Of a DNA stretch of 64,000 nt, positions 25,723 through 34,744 are shown piece after piece. The stretch comes from Hoeflea_A sp965249925 (lineage in GTDB: Bacteria; Pseudomonadota; Alphaproteobacteria; Rhizobiales; Rhizobiaceae). The stretch spans positions 5,642,001 to 5,706,000 of the forward strand of contig OZ252260.1 in the NCBI GenBank assembly GCA_965249925.1. Reading direction: 5' to 3'. A program made the position numbers and the translations under genes. The number at the start of each line of letters is the position of its first letter. Within the stretch, counting starts at the first letter, position 1. Below the pieces are notes generated by a model. It had not been told where the DNA came from. It worked only from the letters and a program-made list of their open reading frames with translations, and did no database searches.

Positions 25723-26277
25723 TTAGATCGCCGCACTCGGCCTGAAGCGCGCTGCCAGGGTTTCCATATCAGGCCACTGCCGGGTGACTTCGGCCTGGAC
25801 CGTGCGTTCCAGGTAGGTCGACAGCACCACATAGGTGCGCGTCGCGTTCACTGTCGGAATGGCATAGAGGTAGGCGAGAAGCGACTCCAGCGCCTGGGTG
25901 TCCCGTGTCCTGACCTTCAGCAACATGCAGGTATCGCCCGACACCGAGTGGATTTCCTCGACCTCGGGATGATCGGCGATCGCCATCAGCTGGGCGCTTT
26001 TTCCCCATCCGGTCGTGTCGACATGAACGAACGCCAACAGCGGTTTGCTGACTGCGGCAGCATCGACAATCGCGGTCGTGCGCACCAGGATGCCGGCCTC
26101 CTTGAGACGTTTGACCCGCTCATGCACCGCCGGTGCGGAGAGGCCCACCCGCTCGCCGAGCCGGGCGTAGCTCTGGTCGGCATCGTCGACCAGAGCGCCT
26201 AATATTTTTCGGTCCATGTCGTCGATTGGGCGCAGGCCGACCCGCTTGCGCCGAACATCTTCTGTTTTTTGTTCCAT
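25723..26277 (-). CDS. Lrp/AsnC family transcriptional regulator
   Basis: A 184-residue Lrp-type regulator. The N-terminal helix-turn-helix begins IDDMDRKILGALVDDADQ and includes ERVGLSAPAVHERVKRL. The RAM domain follows (AFVHVDT, VEEIHSVSGDTCMLLKV). A roughly 18-residue basic tail precedes the usual start, so a later start is possible. It is divergent from an MFS transporter across 52 bp, a typical regulator/exporter arrangement, so amino-acid export or uptake control is plausible. Confidence 0.9.
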   Translation of the reverse strand: MEQKTEDVRRKRVGLRPIDDMDRKILGALVDDADQSYARLGERVGLSAPAVHERVKRLKEAGILVRTTAIVDAAAVSKPLLAFVHVDTTGWGKSAQLMAIADHPEVEEIHSVSGDTCMLLKVRTRDTQALESLLAYLYAIPTVNATRTYVVLSTYLERTVQAEVTRQWPDMETLAARFRPSAAI

Positions 26278-26329
26278 CTGGCATTTCCTGCTTTTTGCTT
26301 GAGTGAAAAGGCTATATCACCACCAAGCC

Positions 26330-27541
26330 ATGAACACCATAAGACAGATTGAAGAAAAGGCCGAAAAAAATTCGGTGATTGGTAGTGTAGGGGCTCTCGT
26401 GCTGGCGATCGCCTCGCTCGGTGCCAACTCGCTGGGCTTCGGTCCAATCGCCACAGCCATTGCAGCCGACCTCAGAGTCGGCGTCGCGGCCGTGATGCTG
26501 GCTGCCGGAGGATACGGTCTCAGCACCGGATTGGGCGCTCTGTTCCTGTCGCGGTTGATTGACCGCTATGGGGTGAGCCGCGCACTGACTACGGCTCTCA
26601 TCGTCGCCTCGGCCGCGTTCCTGATCAGTGCTGCGGCCCCGGCAACACTGATTCTGGTGGCGGCCCAGTGTTTGGCCGGATTGGCCGCCGGCGTGGCCAT
26701 TCCTGCGATTTATGCCTGTGCCGCCCAGATTGCTCCAAAAGGCCGCGAAAGCGTGGTTCTTGGCCGCGTGCTGTTCGGCTGGACGATCAGCCTTGTCGGT
26801 GGTGTCCTGCTGACCACTGTGGTGGCGGGGATTGCCCACTGGCGGGTGGTGTTCGTTCTGTTGGCGCTTGTCACGGCCGCCGCAACCGCACTCGTCAACC
26901 GAATGGCGATCCCTGACCAGGAGAACCGGCCGCCGATGGGCGGCCTTGGACCCGGCCTCTCACCGTGGGCGGCGGCGGGTATCCCGGGCGTGACGCCTAT
27001 TTTGTTTGCCTGCGTCAGCCTGATGACGGCCTTCTATGGAACCTATGGTTACATAGGCGACCACATCCACCGGGTGCTCGACAATCCACTCAGTGCCACC
27101 GGCTGGTTGGCAGTGGCCTACGGGGTGGGGTTTGGCCTGGCGGCATTGGGTGATCATCTCATTGATCATATCGGTGCCCGTCGCCTGTTCCCCTGGTGCT
27201 TTGCCATGGTCGGAGCGATCTATGCCCTGCTGGCCATCGCGTCAGAGCACTACATTGTTCTTGTCGCGGTGAGCTTTGGCTGGGGCGTGTTCAACCACTT
27301 TGCGCTGAACCTGATTGTCTCAGGTCTGTCTGCGATCGATCCCGCAAGGCGCGGGTCCATCCTCGGCCTCAACAGCGCCGTGACCTATTTTGGTGCTTGC
27401 ATCGGTGCGGTGGCATTCGGTCCGCTCTACACTGCGACAGACTTCCGCACGGTTGCGCTTGTCGGTGCCTGTGTGATGATCGGTCCGGCGGTATTTCTTT
27501 CGATCAGGCCAGTCCGGGCGGCTCCCGCCGATGCGGTCTGA
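26330..27541 (+). CDS. MFS transporter
   Basis: A 403-residue major facilitator protein with about 12 hydrophobic helices. Residues after 25 begin the first helix (SVGALVLAIASLGANSLGFG), and the A-motif-like LSRLIDRYGVSRALTTAL lies between helices 2 and 3. The start is the ATG at 26330, opposite the Lrp regulator. The family resembles AraJ/YdhP-type (DHA1) drug or metabolite exporters. The substrate is unknown; divergence from an Lrp regulator hints at an amino-acid-related solute. Confidence 0.88.
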   Translation: MNTIRQIEEKAEKNSVIGSVGALVLAIASLGANSLGFGPIATAIAADLRVGVAAVMLAAGGYGLSTGLGALFLSRLIDRYGVSRALTTALIVASAAFLISAAAPATLILVAAQCLAGLAAGVAIPAIYACAAQIAPKGRESVVLGRVLFGWTISLVGGVLLTTVVAGIAHWRVVFVLLALVTAAATALVNRMAIPDQENRPPMGGLGPGLSPWAAAGIPGVTPILFACVSLMTAFYGTYGYIGDHIHRVLDNPLSATGWLAVAYGVGFGLAALGDHLIDHIGARRLFPWCFAMVGAIYALLAIASEHYIVLVAVSFGWGVFNHFALNLIVSGLSAIDPARRGSILGLNSAVTYFGACIGAVAFGPLYTATDFRTVALVGACVMIGPAVFLSIRPVRAAPADAV

Positions 27542-27566
27542 CAACCGGCCCACGGCTTATCTTGAT

Positions 27567-27586
27567 GCGGACTGATCATTGTCCGC
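27567..27586. terminator. Weak hairpin between convergent genes
   Basis: GCGGAC and GTCCGC form a 6-bp stem with an 8-nt loop in the short gap between the MFS gene and the dehydratase-like gene. Neither side has a clear T-tract, so a terminator role is uncertain. Confidence 0.3.
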
Positions 27587-27592
27587 CATACT

Positions 27593-28573
27593 CTAACCGC
27601 CACCGACCAGTTGCGCGTAGCGCTCTGCGCTGATGTTCGAACCGCACGCCAGGATACACACATTGCGGCCAGCCATGTCGGCCCGCAGCGGCCCGATCGC
27701 GGCGGCCAACGCTGCGGCGCATGCCGGTTCGACCATCAGATGCAGGCTGTCCCGGAACAGCCGCATCGCGTCGACGATGCGTGCGTCCTCGATCCGTACA
27801 ACCCGGCTGACATGTGCGCGGGCAACGGCATAAGAAAAGGGCAAAGCCGTCGGCGATCCAAGACTGTCGGCGATTGTGTCAACGCTGTCGATGCTGACCG
27901 GTTCGCCGGATTCGAAGCTGCGCGACAGGCTGTCAGCCCCGGTCGGCTCGACACCGACCACATCGCAATCGGGACGCATCTTCTTCACCGCCGCGGCAAG
28001 ACCGCCGATCAGCCCGCCACCGCCGACCGCTACGATCATCAGATCGATGTCCGGGTAATCCTCGACGATCTCGGCACCGAGACTGGCCGAGCCGAGCGTC
28101 ATATGCTCACCTTCGAAGGGGTGCATCACGGTCGCACCCTCGGCGTTGGCAATACGGTCCATTTCCGTGAAGGCGTCGGCGATGCGTTCGACGAGCACCA
28201 CCCGGGCGCCCATGGCGCGACATCTGGAAACGCGTAGCGCGTCTGTGGTTTCGGGCATGACCAGCGTCGCCTCGACGCGGCGCTCCCTTGCCGCCCAGGC
28301 GACAGCGAGGGCATGGTTGCCACCGCTGGCCGCAACCACACCCGCAGCGCGTTCGGTATCGGTCAGGCGGTCCATACCAAGCAGGTTGCCGCGCGCCTTG
28401 AAAGATCCGGCGTGCTGAAACAGTTCCAGCTTGATCGCTGCCGATCGTGCCTCTTTGAAATAGGCCGAGATCGGATCGGTGCGCAACGGCAGCAAAGGTG
28501 TGCGGATCGTGCGTGTGCCCAGAGCGCTGCGTGTTTCGTCAATCTGCGAAAGGGAGGGAAATGTATCGGACAT
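27593..28573 (-). CDS. PLP-dependent threonine/serine dehydratase family protein
   Basis: A 326-residue fold-type II pyridoxal-phosphate enzyme. The lysine that binds PLP is in HAGSFKARGNLLG near residue 58, followed by ASGGNHALAVAWAA near 82, the tetraglycine phosphate loop VAVGGGGLIGGLAAAV near 180 and a final ILACGSNIS. There is no C-terminal ACT regulatory domain, so it is a catabolic threonine/serine dehydratase, or a serine racemase or hydroxyaspartate dehydratase-like enzyme. It stands alone on the minus strand. Confidence 0.88.
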   Translation of the reverse strand: MSDTFPSLSQIDETRSALGTRTIRTPLLPLRTDPISAYFKEARSAAIKLELFQHAGSFKARGNLLGMDRLTDTERAAGVVAASGGNHALAVAWAARERRVEATLVMPETTDALRVSRCRAMGARVVLVERIADAFTEMDRIANAEGATVMHPFEGEHMTLGSASLGAEIVEDYPDIDLMIVAVGGGGLIGGLAAAVKKMRPDCDVVGVEPTGADSLSRSFESGEPVSIDSVDTIADSLGSPTALPFSYAVARAHVSRVVRIEDARIVDAMRLFRDSLHLMVEPACAAALAAAIGPLRADMAGRNVCILACGSNISAERYAQLVGGG

Positions 28574-28777
28574 GCGTGGCCGTCATGTGTGGGATGGAGA
28601 TGTTGCCGTGACGTCGGCAAACGCGACTGTAGAACGGACGCCGCCATTATTGAAGCAGACGCTGCCCGGTTTCGGTCGCCAATCGTAGCGACACGGTACA
28701 CCTACCCCACAGGTAATTGCTGCGCTGCGACAGGACCGTAGACTGAAGACATGATGGTTCATGTCGAAAGGAAAAGG

Positions 28778-29737
28778 ATGATGACTCATCAATCCAATGC
28801 CGGCTTCCTGCGCCTGGCGCTGCTGGGCAACGGGGCATTTTCCGCGCTCACAGGCGCTGCCTGTCTTCTGGTGCCGGGTTCGATTTCCTCCCTTCTGTTT
28901 GCCGTCGACAGTGCATTGTTTCGCCTTGCGGCCCCCGCCGTCGTGATGGAAGTGGGAGTAGCGCTTCTGGCGTTTGCCGCCTTTGTCGCATGGACGGCGA
29001 CGCGCCGCCGTATCGGCCGGACATGGGCAAAACTGATCACATTCCTGGATGTTGTCTGGGTTCTGGGCAGCGTCGCTGCTCTTATCCTTATGCCCGAAAT
29101 GTGGACACCGACAGGGTTCTGGCTGGTGGTAGTGGTTGCGGTTTTGGTCGGTGTTTTCGCCGTCGAACAAGCAATCGGCCTGGCGCTCATGGTCGATGGG
29201 CAGAACGAGGTCGAGGCGCGCTGGCACGATGGCCGATTGACGTTGACTGCCACCGCCACGACCATCGCCACGCCCGAGCGCGTGTGGAAGGTGATGAGCG
29301 ACCATGAAGCCTATGCAGACGTTGCCGACAACCTGTCGAAAGTCGAGGTTCTTGGCAGCGCCGGACCGGACATGCGGCGTCGCTGCACCGATACGCAAGG
29401 CAGAAGCTGGACGGAAACCTGCATGCTCTGGGAAGAGGGACAGGCCTATGCTTTCCAGGTCGACACCGCGGCTCCCGATTATCCCTATCCGATTGCAGCG
29501 TTGACGGGCCATTGGTCGCTGACAGCGGAAGGCCACCGCACGCGTATCCGGATGCGGTTTGACGTTACCGCGAAGCCGGGTCTGATGAACCGCATGGTGC
29601 TGCGGTTGATGGCAGCGCCCTTTGCGCGCGTCTGCGACCGGCTTCTGCAGCGGTGGATCGCCATTATGGAGAATCGGATCGAAACCGAGGCTCGCAGCCG
29701 ACCCGTCACCGACTTGAAAACGGCACAGGCCACTTAG
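28778..29737 (+). CDS. Membrane protein with C-terminal SRPBCC (polyketide cyclase-like) domain
   Basis: A 319-residue two-part protein. Residues 10-140 form four hydrophobic helices (GNGAFSALTGAACLL, VVMEVGVALLAFAAFVAW and others). Residues 155-310 form an SRPBCC/START-like domain (TATTIATPERVWKVMSDHEAYADV, HRTRIRMRFDVTAKP). The start at 28778 is chosen because AAGGAAAAGG precedes it; 28751 and 28781 are alternatives. SRPBCC domains bind hydrophobic ligands. No function is known for this fusion. Confidence 0.8.
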   Translation: MMTHQSNAGFLRLALLGNGAFSALTGAACLLVPGSISSLLFAVDSALFRLAAPAVVMEVGVALLAFAAFVAWTATRRRIGRTWAKLITFLDVVWVLGSVAALILMPEMWTPTGFWLVVVVAVLVGVFAVEQAIGLALMVDGQNEVEARWHDGRLTLTATATTIATPERVWKVMSDHEAYADVADNLSKVEVLGSAGPDMRRRCTDTQGRSWTETCMLWEEGQAYAFQVDTAAPDYPYPIAALTGHWSLTAEGHRTRIRMRFDVTAKPGLMNRMVLRLMAAPFARVCDRLLQRWIAIMENRIETEARSRPVTDLKTAQAT

Positions 29738-29753
29738 TTCAACTCCGAAAGCC

Positions 29754-29785
29754 AAGACGGGCGGGCCGCAAGGCCCGCCCGTCTT
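29754..29785. terminator. Strong bidirectional hairpin between convergent genes
   Basis: A perfect 14-bp stem (AAGACGGGCGGGCC and its complement) with a GCAA tetraloop lies between the SRPBCC gene stop and the glycosyltransferase stop, whose last base it touches. The stem ends in CTT on each strand, with no long T-run. It is a likely terminator for both genes. Confidence 0.7.
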
Positions 29786-31104
29786 CACGCTGGCAGTGCC
29801 GCTTCAGACACCCCAGACCTTCTCCGGTGGGTCTCCGCCACTTTTTCGACAAAGCAGACGGCACGGCCGACCCCATCCTCCTGCGCCAACTGTTTGCCAA
29901 CGGCCTCTGCCGCAGCGCGCATGGTGCCGTCGTTCGCGAGACTGTCGAAGGCGTTTCGAAGGTTGTGAGCGTTCACCTTTTTCTGTGGAATTGGTTCAGG
30001 CCCTGCGCCGAGCGCGTGGACAGCGGCGCCCCAATAGGGCTGATCGGCAAAAAAAGGACAGACCAAAGTCGGGCGACCGGCGCGCAAGCCGGCGGCTGTC
30101 GTCCCGGCGCCACCGTGATGCACGACGGCTGAAACGCGCGGGAACAACCAGTCGTGTGGCGCCTCGTCAATTGCCAACACATGATCAGGCATGTCCGCCG
30201 CATCGAGCCCACCCCATCCGGTGGCCAGGATCCCGCGATGCCCGCCAAGGCGCAGTGCTTCGACCACGGCATCGGTCAGCCGTCGCGGATCGCGTCCTGA
30301 TATGGAACCGAAGCCGATATAGATCGGTGGCGGTCCCGCCGCCAGAAAAGACCGCAGTTTGGCAGGCGGCTGCCAATCGTTTTGTTCATCGAGAAACCAG
30401 TACCCGGAAGCGATTGCAGTTTCCGGCCAGTCATCCGGTTCTGGCGCCACGAAACGGCTGTAGCCGTGCAGTGCCGGAATCGGCCGGCCGGCCTTGTCGT
30501 AGAGCACGTCGAGATTGCGCCGCTGTACGGGTGTGCCAGTCTCCCTGCGCCAGGCGCGCACATAGCGTCCGGCAAAGAGCTGGATGAGCAGGTGGACGAC
30601 CCTATAGGTGCTCCTGTTGTACCAGGCCCCGAGCGGCAGCCGCGGAAAGCCCAGACACGGGTATTGTCCGGTCGGAACCAGCATGGGAATCGGTGATGTG
30701 AGAATACCCGGTATGTCGAGCTTTTCGGCAATGACCGGCCCCAACAGACCCTTCGGATGAAAACAGATCAAATCCGGTTGGAGCTCATTCGCGACATCCC
30801 AACTCTGGCGCAGCATGCGCTGCTGTATCGGTCCGATCTGGCGAGCCAGCTTGATGTTCGCGGCTATGATGCGAACAATACCCTGGGTATCCTCCATCAA
30901 CGCCTTGCCTTGATCGGAATCGACAACCCGCAGAATTTCATCGTCGATAAACCCGTAGTGCAGGCCATGCCGCTCGACAAAGCTGCGGAACCGCTCGCAT
31001 GTGGCGATCGTCACCGTATGCCCGGCCGCTTTCAGACCCTTGCCCAGCGCCACATAGGGCTGCACGTCACCGCGCGAGCCGATGGTCAGCAGCATTATCT
31101 TCAT
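29785..31104 (-). CDS. Glycosyltransferase, GT1 (UDP-glucosyltransferase/rhamnosyltransferase-like)
   Basis: A 439-residue GT-B glycosyltransferase. The N-terminal domain starts MKIMLLTIGSRGDVQPYVAL, the hallmark of sterol 3-beta-glucosyltransferase and antibiotic glucosyltransferases. The C-terminal donor-binding motif reads HHGGAGTTAAGLRAGRP near residue 345, then PFFADQPYWG. The ATG at 31104 is chosen because the family start lies there. It transfers a sugar from a nucleotide donor to a lipid or small molecule; the acceptor is unknown. It is a single leftward gene. Confidence 0.9.
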   Translation of the reverse strand: MKIMLLTIGSRGDVQPYVALGKGLKAAGHTVTIATCERFRSFVERHGLHYGFIDDEILRVVDSDQGKALMEDTQGIVRIIAANIKLARQIGPIQQRMLRQSWDVANELQPDLICFHPKGLLGPVIAEKLDIPGILTSPIPMLVPTGQYPCLGFPRLPLGAWYNRSTYRVVHLLIQLFAGRYVRAWRRETGTPVQRRNLDVLYDKAGRPIPALHGYSRFVAPEPDDWPETAIASGYWFLDEQNDWQPPAKLRSFLAAGPPPIYIGFGSISGRDPRRLTDAVVEALRLGGHRGILATGWGGLDAADMPDHVLAIDEAPHDWLFPRVSAVVHHGGAGTTAAGLRAGRPTLVCPFFADQPYWGAAVHALGAGPEPIPQKKVNAHNLRNAFDSLANDGTMRAAAEAVGKQLAQEDGVGRAVCFVEKVAETHRRRSGVSEAALPA

Positions 31105-31364
31105 GCAATAGCGCCTGATGGTTGTGATTGTCACAAGGCAGGTAAGGGCTGCGAAGGGGGGCTTCAAGCGGAAGACCGGAACCGGCGGTCTTGACGTATC
31201 CAGGTAGACCTGACATAGGGGCGGCAGGTCGAGGCGCCTGCCGCTCGCACGCTAGCAAGCGTTGGTGAAGTCCTCCTGAGATCCAATCCCGTCGATTTCA
31301 ACGGATGCGGACCATGGCAATGCGAGCCCCATAGCCCAAACGCACCGAATTGAAAGAGACGATC

Positions 31365-31808
31365 ATGACGCCCAATCTTCCTTCCGTCGCGGCGCTTAAG
31401 GCCCAGGCCAGGCGTCTGCGCAGTACACTTGACGCCACCGGCCACACGATCGGACACTCCGAAGCGCTCGAGGCAATCGCTCGGCAACACGGTTTTCGCG
31501 ACTGGAATACCCTGTCGGCGCGGGCGCGAACGAACCGGCCGCGTACGCCGGTGCAGACCGGCGAAGTCGTGACCGGCGAATATCTTGGTCAGCGCTTTAG
31601 TGGCCGGGTTATCGGCGTGAGCGACCTGACGGCCGGCGACCGGTTTCGCATTACGGTCCGATTCGATGAACCGGTGGATGTGGTCACTTTCGAGAGTTTT
31701 TCGGCGTATCGCCACCGCGTCCAATGTGTGATCGATGGGTCGGGGACATCGCCGCAAAAAACCTCGGATGGCCGCCCACACATGAAACTCGATCTGGCGG
31801 CCGGGTAG
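31365..31808 (+). CDS. Glyoxalase-superfamily protein (Glyoxalase_8 type)
   Basis: A 147-residue protein. The N-terminal VAALKAQARRLRSTL and HTIGHSEALEAIARQHGFRDWNTL (in two parts, residues 8-52) are typical of the Glyoxalase_8 (formerly unnamed) family found in many alphaproteobacteria. Residues 65-120 form a beta-rich part with a GRVIGVSDL turn. No catalytic activity is established. The ATG at 31365 is preceded by AAGAGA. Its stop is 2 bp from the convergent aldolase stop. Confidence 0.8.
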   Translation: MTPNLPSVAALKAQARRLRSTLDATGHTIGHSEALEAIARQHGFRDWNTLSARARTNRPRTPVQTGEVVTGEYLGQRFSGRVIGVSDLTAGDRFRITVRFDEPVDVVTFESFSAYRHRVQCVIDGSGTSPQKTSDGRPHMKLDLAAG

Positions 31809-31810
31809 GC

Positions 31811-32455
31811 CTACATATCTATGTTGAATGTCTCGACCAGGCGCGCAATCTGCGCCTGGTCGAGCACCTTCGGGCGATGGCCGTGCAGTGTAAAGACCAG
31901 CCGCGCGGTCTCCTCCAACTCTTCCATGGCGTAGGCAGCTTTACTGACAGAACCGGCGGCGACAACCGGTCCGTGATTGGCCAGGATAACGGCCGAACGT
32001 TGTCCCTCAAGGTCTCGGATCGCGTCTCCCATGGCTGCATCACCCGGCTGGAAATAGGGCAGCACCTTGACCCGGCCGAGCTGCATGGTCGCATAGGGTG
32101 TGTAGGCCGGCAGGGCGTCGTCCCAATCGGTTTCCGGCAGCATGGAGAGCGCAACGCTATAGTGGGAGTGCAGATGTACAACCGCACCGGCACGGCTGCC
32201 GCGGGTATCATAGAACGCCGTGTGGAGTGGCATCTCCTTGGTTGGCGGATCACCTTCGATCAGCGCGCCCGAGGCATCGAACCGGGATAGCCGCGCCGGG
32301 TCGAGACGGCCGAAGCTGCTGCCGGTCGGGGACACAAGCAGCCCGCCGTCCTGCGTCCTGGCCGAGATGTTCCCGGTCGATCCATGCGTATAGCCACGAT
32401 CATAGAGCGAGCGCGCCAGCTCGCAGATTTCGTCACGCAACCGGGTATCGCTCAT
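31811..32455 (-). CDS. Class II aldolase/adducin family protein (OtnC-like decarboxylase)
   Basis: A 214-residue Zn-dependent class II aldolase fold. It shows YTHGSTGNISAR near residue 21, SPTGSSFGRL, the catalytic-region KEMPLHTAFYD near 74, the zinc motif VVHLHSHYSVAL near 93 and NHGPVVAAG near 150. The wording matches 3-oxo-tetronate 4-phosphate decarboxylases (OtnC) more than fuculose aldolases. The ATG at 32455 is preferred over a TTG at 32485. It is last in the leftward trio with an MBL hydrolase and an ABM monooxygenase. The kinase OtnK that would make its substrate is not in the window. Confidence 0.85.
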   Translation of the reverse strand: MSDTRLRDEICELARSLYDRGYTHGSTGNISARTQDGGLLVSPTGSSFGRLDPARLSRFDASGALIEGDPPTKEMPLHTAFYDTRGSRAGAVVHLHSHYSVALSMLPETDWDDALPAYTPYATMQLGRVKVLPYFQPGDAAMGDAIRDLEGQRSAVILANHGPVVAAGSVSKAAYAMEELEETARLVFTLHGHRPKVLDQAQIARLVETFNIDM

Positions 32456-32481
32456 CTTGTCCGTCCCATTACAGTCGCATG

Positions 32482-33288
32482 TCAATGCTCGAACGGCCGC
32501 TGCGGGCCGACATCGAGCCGCCAGACGAAGTCAACCGGCCCATGCTGCGGAAAGTGTCTCGTCACCAGCGGATCATGACCGGGAACGACCAGATCGCGGC
32601 TGCTCGCCAATTGCTGGATCCGATCCCAGCCGAGGACCATGTGCTCAAGGCTGTCAACGATCGGGAACGGCTTCTGAGCAATGAAATTCTCGTAGTAGTG
32701 CGCGGCATCGGAGGCCAGGCAAAGCCAGCCGGATTGTGTTTTGACACGAACCGCTTGAAGTCCGCGGGAGTGACCGCCGACGTGATGCACTGTCACGCCG
32801 GGCGCCACCGCACCATCACCGTCATGGAACACGACGCGGCCCGAGTATACGCTACGGATCATCTCGCAGATATGATCGGCGCTGTAGGGCATGCGCATGG
32901 GCCCGAGGCACATACAGGGTCCCGTGGCGAAAGCCATTTCAGCCGCCTGCAAATGAAACACGGCGTTGGGAAACCGATGCAGGGCACCGGCGTGATCGTA
33001 GTGCAGGTGGGTGATGATCACGGTGTCGACGGCGTCGGCTTCAACGCCGAAAGCAGCAAGCGCATCGGCCGGATCCAGCAGGATCGGCCTGCCGCGCCGC
33101 TCGGCCTCTTCGGTATCGTAGCCGGTATCGACCACGATGGTCCGTGGACCGTTGCGCAGCACCCAGACGAAGTAGTCCATATCATGCGGGCTCGCGTGGT
33201 CGTCGTCGAAGATGAAACTGTCGACACGCTGGCGCTCGTTCCGCTCAGCGTACTTGATCGCGAAAACCTCCCAGACATCGTCCATCAT
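32482..33288 (-). CDS. MBL-fold hydrolase, N-acyl homoserine lactonase-like family
   Basis: A 268-residue metallo-beta-lactamase-fold enzyme with the full dinuclear zinc motif HLHYDHAGAL near residue 96, a later HVGGHSRGLQ, the bridging aspartate in LASDAAHYY, and VVPGHDPLV. The family includes AHL lactonases (AttM/AiiA type) and general lactone hydrolases. In this cluster a sugar-lactone or other catabolic lactone is a more likely substrate than a quorum signal. The start overlaps the upstream gene stop (ATGA). Confidence 0.88.
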   Translation of the reverse strand: MMDDVWEVFAIKYAERNERQRVDSFIFDDDHASPHDMDYFVWVLRNGPRTIVVDTGYDTEEAERRGRPILLDPADALAAFGVEADAVDTVIITHLHYDHAGALHRFPNAVFHLQAAEMAFATGPCMCLGPMRMPYSADHICEMIRSVYSGRVVFHDGDGAVAPGVTVHHVGGHSRGLQAVRVKTQSGWLCLASDAAHYYENFIAQKPFPIVDSLEHMVLGWDRIQQLASSRDLVVPGHDPLVTRHFPQHGPVDFVWRLDVGPQRPFEH

Positions 33289-33572
33289 TCGACCTTTTCG
33301 TAGGTGAGGACACGCTTTTCTTCGATCATATCCGCCGTCCCGGCATCGAATTCATGATAGTGCGGCGATTGCAAATGTGCGTCAAACGCCGCCGAGTCGG
33401 AATAGAGTTCGTAGAGAAAAACCTCGTTCGGCCGTTGGCGATCGGTGCAAATGTCGAACTGATGACAACCGGCTTCCCGGTTCAGGCTTGCGTTAGCGTT
33501 GTCTCGCATCAGCGGCATGAAATCTTCGATCCGCTCCGGTTTGATTTGGAAGGTGACGACGACCGCCAGCAT
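33285..33572 (-). CDS. Antibiotic biosynthesis monooxygenase (ABM) domain protein
   Basis: A 95-residue single ABM domain (YgiN/LsrG type). It starts MLAVVVTFQIKPERIEDF and has EAGCHQFDICTDRQRP near residue 36 and VFLYELYSDSAAFDAHL near 54. The ATG at 33572 follows GGGGA. The protein is likely a small dimeric isomerase or monooxygenase acting on a sugar-derived or quinone intermediate. It is first in the leftward trio and shares a divergent promoter with the Gfo/Idh gene. Confidence 0.85.
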   Translation of the reverse strand: MLAVVVTFQIKPERIEDFMPLMRDNANASLNREAGCHQFDICTDRQRPNEVFLYELYSDSAAFDAHLQSPHYHEFDAGTADMIEEKRVLTYEKVE

Positions 33573-33596
33573 CGTTGTTGTCCCCAAGGCTTGTCA

Positions 33597-33625
33597 TTGA
33601 TGTATGCGTTAATGTATACATTAAT
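33597..33625 (+). promoter_or_regulatory. Candidate promoter of the Gfo/Idh-GntR genes
   Basis: TTGATG (33597-33602), a 17-bp spacer and ATTAAT (33620-33625) face the Gfo/Idh gene. The GntR operator palindrome occupies the spacer and the -10. Both boxes are four-of-six matches, so the call is tentative. Confidence 0.35.
33609..33624. promoter_or_regulatory. GntR (FCD) operator palindrome
   Basis: The perfect 16-bp palindrome TTAATGTATACATTAA contains ATGTATACAT, which fits the TNGTATACNA-type sites of FCD-class GntR regulators. It lies in the divergent promoter between the ABM gene and the Gfo/Idh gene, and a GntR gene ends this same cluster. It probably represses both arms. Confidence 0.75.
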
Positions 33626-33696
33626 GACAATGTGGGAGCAATACTGAGACCATGGATGGTGTCCAGGATTAAGGTGTTGCGAAGGTGGACTTCACA

Positions 33697-34734
33697 ATGC
33701 AGTGGTCGTTGCCGATAAGGGTCGTCTGCGTCGGAGCCGGATACTTCAGCCGCTTCCACTATGAGGCATGGCACCGTCTGGATGGGGCTCGGCCCGTCGC
33801 GGCGGTGGATGCGGATCAGGAGCGTGCCGCGGCAACCGGTCTCAACACCTATGCAACGCTGACCGCTGCCATCGAAGCCGAACGTCCAGATCTCGTCGAC
33901 ATCGTCACGCCGCCGCCATCGCATCTGGCGTTGATCCGGGAGGCCATCGATGGTGGCGTCCGGGCGATCATTTGCCAAAAGCCGTTTTGCCGTGACCTTG
34001 GCGAAGCCCGAGAGGCGGTCTCGTTGGCAAGACGGGCCAACGCTGTTTTGCTCGTGCACGAAAACTTCCGATTTCAGCCGTGGTACCGGGCGATCAAGAG
34101 GGCCATCGGTGACGGCCTGATCGGCACGCTGCTGCAATTCACCTTTCGCCTGCGACCCGGAGACGGGCAGGGAACCGACGCCTATCTGGATCGCCAACCC
34201 TATTTCCGGACGATGCCGCGCTTTCTGATCCGCGAGACCGCGGTGCACTGGGTCGACGTGTTTCGCTACATCGCCGGCGAGCCGGATACCGTCTATGCGG
34301 ATCTGAGACGCCTCAACCCGGCCATTGCCGGTGAAGATGCCGGCATTTTCATTTTCGGCTATCGCGGTGGCAAGAGGGCGATATTCGACGGCAACCGGTT
34401 GCTCGACCATGCGGCCGAAAACCATCGGATGACCCTCGGGGAAGCACTCATCGAGGGGACTGACGGCACGTTGACGCTTGCCGGCGACGGATCCGTCACC
34501 CATCGGCCATTCGATCGCATGGGATCGGAAACCGTGTTGCCGCCGGGAGACTACGCAGGCTTCGGCGGCGATTGCGTTTATGCGCTGCAGAAGCACGTTG
34601 TCGACGGTCTCTCCTCAGGGCAGAAGCTGGAGAATCAGGCGGCGGATTACCTGCGCAACGTGGAATTGACGGACATTATCTACCAATCCGATGCAACATC
34701 GCAGCGTATTGACTTAGACGCTATCGGAATATGA
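33697..34734 (+). CDS. Gfo/Idh/MocA family oxidoreductase
   Basis: A 345-residue dehydrogenase. The Rossmann motif is VVCVGAGYFSRFHYEAW near residue 10, and DIVTPPPSHL precedes a variant catalytic loop CQKPF near 92 (usually EKP, here QKP with the lysine kept). The C-terminal part includes FRTMPRFLIRETAVHWVDVFRY near 170, with the histidine common to the family. The start ATG at 33697 is preceded by AAGGTGGA; an upstream GTG at 33685 is less likely. It probably oxidises a sugar or polyol in this GntR-controlled set. Confidence 0.88.
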   Translation: MQWSLPIRVVCVGAGYFSRFHYEAWHRLDGARPVAAVDADQERAAATGLNTYATLTAAIEAERPDLVDIVTPPPSHLALIREAIDGGVRAIICQKPFCRDLGEAREAVSLARRANAVLLVHENFRFQPWYRAIKRAIGDGLIGTLLQFTFRLRPGDGQGTDAYLDRQPYFRTMPRFLIRETAVHWVDVFRYIAGEPDTVYADLRRLNPAIAGEDAGIFIFGYRGGKRAIFDGNRLLDHAAENHRMTLGEALIEGTDGTLTLAGDGSVTHRPFDRMGSETVLPPGDYAGFGGDCVYALQKHVVDGLSSGQKLENQAADYLRNVELTDIIYQSDATSQRIDLDAIGI

Positions 34735-34744
34735 GGCAAAGACC

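Noticed and set aside
32482..33288. Quorum-quenching AHL lactonase
   Set aside because: The MBL family covers many lactones, and the GntR-linked sugar-type neighbours favour a catabolic lactone; no luxI/luxR genes are present.
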